A stretch of DNA of 8,045 nucleotides from an uncultured Ruminococcus sp. Lineage in GTDB: Bacteria; Bacillota; Clostridia; Oscillospirales; Ruminococcaceae. The stretch covers positions 1 to 8,045 of the forward strand of contig CAMWJT010000049.1 in NCBI GenBank assembly GCA_947174625.1, written 5' to 3'. Positions 5,231-8,045 of the stretch are shown in pieces (position 1 is the first letter of the stretch; every line of letters begins with the position of its first letter). Below the pieces are notes generated by a model. That model searched no databases. It was given only the letters and a program-made list of their open reading frames with translations, and was not told where the DNA came from. The position numbers were made by a program, and so were the translations under genes.

Positions 5231-6913
5231 TTTATTCACTCCTTTTATTTTTGGTTGTATTTCTGTATGATCAGAAATCACAGGATTTTTTAAATTTTCG
5301 GATTTTTGTGTAGTTTGTATGCCAAGATGTGGCTTCAGCCAATCGATCAGAAATACAAATCCACAGGCGGAAAAGACTGTCATCCATATAAAATAGGGCA
5401 GTGCGTATTGTGATTTTGCTTCTGCCAATAAATGATAAATTGTTCCTCCCAGGACGATCAAAGGCATCAGCATCAAATACGTATTTTTCTTTTTCAGACA
5501 GTAAATAATACCGAAAAAACAGCTTACAAATACAAGTTGTGAGTAATAATCAAGATATTGCTTTGTTTCGGTTCGTTTTTCTTCACAAATAAATCTCGCA
5601 ATGCCGGTTTTGGGATTGTACTGCCCACGAGCGGTATTATGCCAGATAGATTGATAGGTTGTTTCATTCCACATGGAGAGATATTTTTTTACAAAAAAAT
5701 CATTTCTGTATTGCTTATTTTCCTGAAAATAAGCAATTCTGTCACGGATTAATTCTTTGGAACGTTCCGAGGCAATCGCAGCATCAAATCCGGAGAATGC
5801 AAAATTATCAACGGTTACATCACCTCTGTACCAGCCAGGCGCACTGTCTCCTTCACACATGCCCATTGCAATCCAGGAAATAATAGGGATAGAATCTCCT
5901 AATTCTGTATTGGCACGTTTTTCATACATAGAAATAATAGTACCTGGCACAGTTACACAGGGAATGACACAGGCAATAATTAAAAGCAGATTGCAGAGTG
6001 TTTTTTTATTCTGAAAAGCGGTGACACCTGCCAATAAAGCCATCGCCACGAGGACAATCAGATTATTGGATTTAATGATAACAGAGATTGTAATACACAG
6101 TACGGACAAAATTCCAAATAATAACTTACTTTTCCAGGAATCGGATTTTAAAAATTTTATTTCACAATAAATTGCCCAGACAGTGAAGGCAAAGCCGGGA
6201 ATAATGCCATACATAAAAGAACAAGTCAGAATCGGTTGTACACAAAAAGCAAGCATGAGGAAAGCCGTGTGACGAATGCGTTTGTCCTCACAAATCAGAT
6301 CCAGCATATGCAAAATTGCAACATAAGCAAATCCCAGTAAGACAGCAAAAATTTTCTGGATAAAGATTAAATTATCAAGATTTTCCCGGAATAAATAGGC
6401 AATCCGGATCAGAATTTCTTCAAAAAATACAAATCCGAGCTGAAAAGAATAATTCCGGAAATAACGCTCTTCTCCGGTAAGCAGTTCATAATTTCCATTT
6501 GCGAAATTTATGGCAGCTTTCGCTACTATTTCACTGTCAGTCGTAGGTGCTACCTGAGATGTCGTCACCCATAGAATCCCCATTCCAATTGTCCAGACAG
6601 CAATCAGAACCGATTCTACCCGCAGTGACAGATGCTTTGGTGTGAAAATCCAGACTGCAAAAAAGCTGATGACAAGAAAAATCAGATTCGCTAGTACATT
6701 ATCCTGATAATAATTGACACCTTCCCCATGCGCACGAATATACTGTACAACGGAGCTGATCGCTTGTTCGCCCGTGACAAACTCCATATCTGTTGTATTG
6801 AGAAACGCTTGTATCGACAAAGAACTCAGAAAAAATAACATAAAAACTGCAATGACAATCCGAAATATTGCAGTAAAATATTCTGTTAGCTTATTTTGAT
6901 TCAATTGCTTCAT
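4265..6913 (-). CDS. Fusion of multi-pass GT-C-like module with GtrB/DPM1-type family 2 glycosyltransferase
   Basis: 882 residues from an ATG with AGGAG about 9 nt upstream, inside the end of the preceding gene (23-nt overlap). Residues 1-530 contain about a dozen hydrophobic segments and look like a GT-C-fold membrane glycosyltransferase that uses polyprenyl-phosphate sugars outside the membrane. Asp126 in PTTDSEIV is a possible catalytic acid, but this is uncertain. Residues 531-561 are a polar Lys-rich linker. Residues 562-882 are a complete family 2 enzyme: PCYNEEE 570-576, VNDGS 607-611, the DADLQDD metal/nucleotide motif 662-668, RFAGESKYP 767-775, and two C-terminal helices at about 796-819 and 829-851. 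GtrB, CsbB and DPM1 relatives make polyprenyl-phosphate hexose from a nucleotide sugar. The fusion would couple donor synthesis inside to sugar transfer outside. The donor sugar, the acceptor and the flippase are unknown. The GT2 part is richer in G+C than the membrane part. Confidence 0.85.
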   Translation of the reverse strand: MKQLNQNKLTEYFTAIFRIVIAVFMLFFLSSLSIQAFLNTTDMEFVTGEQAISSVVQYIRAHGEGVNYYQDNVLANLIFLVISFFAVWIFTPKHLSLRVESVLIAVWTIGMGILWVTTSQVAPTTDSEIVAKAAINFANGNYELLTGEERYFRNYSFQLGFVFFEEILIRIAYLFRENLDNLIFIQKIFAVLLGFAYVAILHMLDLICEDKRIRHTAFLMLAFCVQPILTCSFMYGIIPGFAFTVWAIYCEIKFLKSDSWKSKLLFGILSVLCITISVIIKSNNLIVLVAMALLAGVTAFQNKKTLCNLLLIIACVIPCVTVPGTIISMYEKRANTELGDSIPIISWIAMGMCEGDSAPGWYRGDVTVDNFAFSGFDAAIASERSKELIRDRIAYFQENKQYRNDFFVKKYLSMWNETTYQSIWHNTARGQYNPKTGIARFICEEKRTETKQYLDYYSQLVFVSCFFGIIYCLKKKNTYLMLMPLIVLGGTIYHLLAEAKSQYALPYFIWMTVFSACGFVFLIDWLKPHLGIQTTQKSENLKNPVISDHTEIQPKIKGVNKMDVLYLVIPCYNEEEVLPETSRQLREKMMSLIQKGEISPQSRILFVNDGSKDKTWEMICQLHQEDKLFQGVCLSRNRGHQNALLAGLMTAKNYCDMAISLDADLQDDINAIDDMVVQYHKGYEVVYGVRNSRETDTFFKKTTAEGYYKIMKLLGADLVFNHADYRLMSKRALESLASFKENNLFLRGIVPMIGYSSTNVYYARKERFAGESKYPLKKMLAFAWEGITSLSVKPIHTIMWLGAIVFLVSLIILIWSLIRHAIGETVAGWTSTIVSIWAIGGLQLLAIGMIGEYVGKIYLESKERPRYLISEYLGDDDEENQS
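5239..5246 (-). promoter_or_regulatory. Internal Shine-Dalgarno ahead of the GT2 module
   Basis: Minus-strand AAAAGGAG at 5246-5239, 8 nt before ATG 5230, inside the 882-codon reading frame. Position, spacing and the start of a full catalytic domain right after it argue against chance. Confidence 0.65.
5331..6385 (-). repeat. GT-C module duplication, copy 1 (within the fusion gene)
   Basis: This stretch aligns base for base with 6991-8045 at a constant offset of 1660, so there is no net insertion or deletion over 1055 bases. Identity is high in places (52 of 60 between 6001-6060 and 7661-7720) and lower around 5790-5850. Both copies are read on the minus strand and encode the same part of the multi-pass module, indicating tandem gene duplication followed by divergence. 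Confidence 0.85.
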
Positions 6914-6990
6914 AATTTTCTCCTGTTTCCGTTTTTTTGGCAGGTTTTAAAATTTTTGATTTGTTTTTTATGCCTGTTTTGTAAAAATAC

Positions 6991-8045
6991 GGCTTCAGCC
7001 AATCCATCAGAAATACAAATCCGCAGGACGCAAATACGGTCATCCAGATGAAATAGGGGATTGCATATTGTGATTTTGCTTCTGCCAGTAAATGATACAT
7101 CATACCACCCAGGACAATTAAAGGCATTGTCATACCATAAGTGTTTTTCTGTTTCAGGCAGTACAAGATACCACAGAAACAAAGCAAGAAAATAAGCTGT
7201 GCAAAATCATCCATATACTGTTTTGTTTCGGCTTCTTTCTCTTCACAGACCCATTTCGCAATACCTGTTTTTGGATTATATTGCCCACGGACTTTGTTAT
7301 TCCAAAGACTCTGATAAGAAGTCTCATTCCAGACAGAGACATATTTCTTATAGAAAAAGTCATCCCGGTATTGTTTATGCTCTGAAAAATATTTTAGTTT
7401 ATTCTTGATTTCTTCTACAGAGCGTTCTGCTGCTGCATCCGCATGAAATTCACAGATTTCAAAATTGCTGATGGTTGCGCCGTAATTATACCAGCCAGGC
7501 GCACTCATTCCCTCATTCATACCCAGTGCGAACCAGGAAATCATCGGAATCGAGTCACCTAATTCTGTGTCTGCACGTTTTTCATACATTGCTACAACAG
7601 CATCCGGGGCAACTGTACATGAAATCACACTGGCAACGACCAGAATCAGATTGCAGAGCGTTTTTTTATTCTGAAAAGCCGTCACACCTGCCAGCAGAAC
7701 CATTGCCACCAGGACAATCAGATTATTGGATTTTATCACAACAGAAAGCATCAGGCATAATACAGATAAAATTCCCCATAGGATCTTACCTTTCCAGGAT
7801 TCTGACCTGAGAAATCGGATTTCCAGACAGACCGCCCATGCGGCAAATGCAAATCCCGGAATAATACCATACAGGAATGTACAGGAAATAATCGGCTGTA
7901 TGCACAATCCAAGCAGGACAAATGCCGTATGCCGGATTCGTTTGTCTTCAAAAATCTGATCGGGGATCGTTAAAATTGCGGCATAAGAAGCAGGAAGCTA
8001 ATTTACAGATTTTTCCTGGATAAAAGCAAGAGTTTGCAGAGGTTG
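6991..8045 (-). repeat. GT-C module duplication, copy 2 (upstream gene)
   Basis: Second copy of the tandem duplication, aligning with 5331-6385 at offset 1660. The match begins at the same codons (on the plus strand GGCTTCAGCCAATC) encoding the end of the last membrane helix. The polar tail after this point does not match between copies. The alignment still runs at the window edge, so the true repeat is longer than seen here. Confidence 0.85.
7988..8014 (-). other. Disrupted segment with TAG stop inside the upstream GT-C gene
   Basis: Here the otherwise good alignment with copy 1 breaks down for about 27 bases while the outer register is kept. Frame 0 reads EKSVN, then TAG (8000-7998), then LPAS. 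Stepping two bases forward gives an open reading K-I-C-K-L-A-S-C-F-L, of the right length to replace K-I-F-A-V-L-L-G-F-A in the paralogue and sharing its first two residues. This is consistent with a small insertion offset by a nearby small deletion, or with base-calling errors. Confidence 0.5.

Larger units (their letters stand above)
6891..8045 (-). pseudogene. Paralogous GT-C-like multi-pass membrane protein, 5' end outside window, in-frame TAG
   Basis: From 7997 down to the TAA at 6891 the frame is open and aligns without gaps to about residue 185 onward of the neighbouring fusion protein. Examples are QPIISCTFLYGIIPGFAFAAW, KSNNLIVLVAM, MYEKRADTELGDSIP, SAPGWY, GQYNPKTGIA and the last helix before MDWLKP. 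It stops there, with a polar Lys-rich tail and no GT2 domain. Homology continues upstream of the TAG at 8000-7998 to the window edge (TLAFIQ against LIFIQ), so the stop interrupts the gene. The only candidate restart in the aligned region is a TTG at 7907 with no ribosome binding site, which would lose several helices. It is therefore probably a pseudogene, unless the base calls near 7988-8014 are wrong. If intact, it would be a second surface glycosyltransferase. Its last codons carry the ribosome binding site and start of the fusion gene. Confidence 0.6.

Noticed and set aside
7475..7810. 111-residue plus-strand reading frame opposite the upstream GT-C gene
   Set aside because: It lies opposite a region whose minus-strand reading is conserved with the paralogue; no ribosome binding site or protein-like pattern was seen.
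5331..8045. Possibility that the two similar segments mark an insertion sequence or transposon ends
   Set aside because: The repeats are whole coding modules in direct orientation; no transposase, terminal inverted repeats or target-site duplication was seen.
1..8045. CRISPR array, tRNA or rRNA genes
   Set aside because: No regularly spaced repeats and no tRNA- or rRNA-like segments were noticed; nearly all the window is coding.

Overview
The window looks like a stretch of a low-to-mid GC Bacillota chromosome, most likely a gut Clostridia/Lachnospiraceae-type organism. This is an inference from the strong GGAGG-type ribosome binding sites, short intergenic gaps, the carbohydrate ABC permease C-terminus and the types of surface-glycosylation genes; no marker gene fixes the species. 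Two gene groups converge on a shared bidirectional terminator near 3933-3970.

Plus strand, 1-3912: the last 29 codons of a MalG-type carbohydrate ABC transporter permease (1-90) are followed closely by a 668-residue HlyD/RND-type membrane-fusion adaptor with a very long coiled-coil region (117-2123). Next comes a 364-residue two-helix membrane protein with a MacB/FtsX-like extracytoplasmic domain and a UUG start (2125-3219). Last is an AT-rich 228-residue gene of uncertain, perhaps immunity-protein-like, family (3226-3912). The adaptor and the MacB-like protein are translationally packed and probably form one envelope-spanning assembly, but no ATPase is visible in the window.

Minus strand, 8045-3978, read right to left: a multi-pass GT-C-like membrane protein whose 5' part is cut by the window edge and interrupted by an in-frame TAG (6891-8045). 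It overlaps by 23 nt an 882-residue protein (4265-6913) that joins a paralogous multi-pass GT-C-like module to a complete GtrB/DPM1-type family 2 glycosyltransferase. A 75-residue OB-like protein (3978-4205) comes last. The two GT-C modules are a tandem duplication that aligns without net gaps at a constant offset of 1660 bp. Inside the fusion, exactly where the GT2 module begins, sits a near-perfect ribosome binding site and an ATG. The long ORF therefore looks like two formerly separate genes joined in frame, and it may still yield a free 321-residue GT2.

Taken together, the minus-strand genes suggest lipid-linked sugar synthesis on the inner face of the membrane (GT2) and sugar transfer on the outer face (two diverged GT-C modules), modifying a cell-surface polymer. 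The flippase expected in three-component systems is not in the window. The points most worth a second look are the fusion with its preserved internal start, the duplicated GT-C modules, the disrupted upstream copy, and the ATPase-less adaptor/MacB-like pair beside a sugar transporter.
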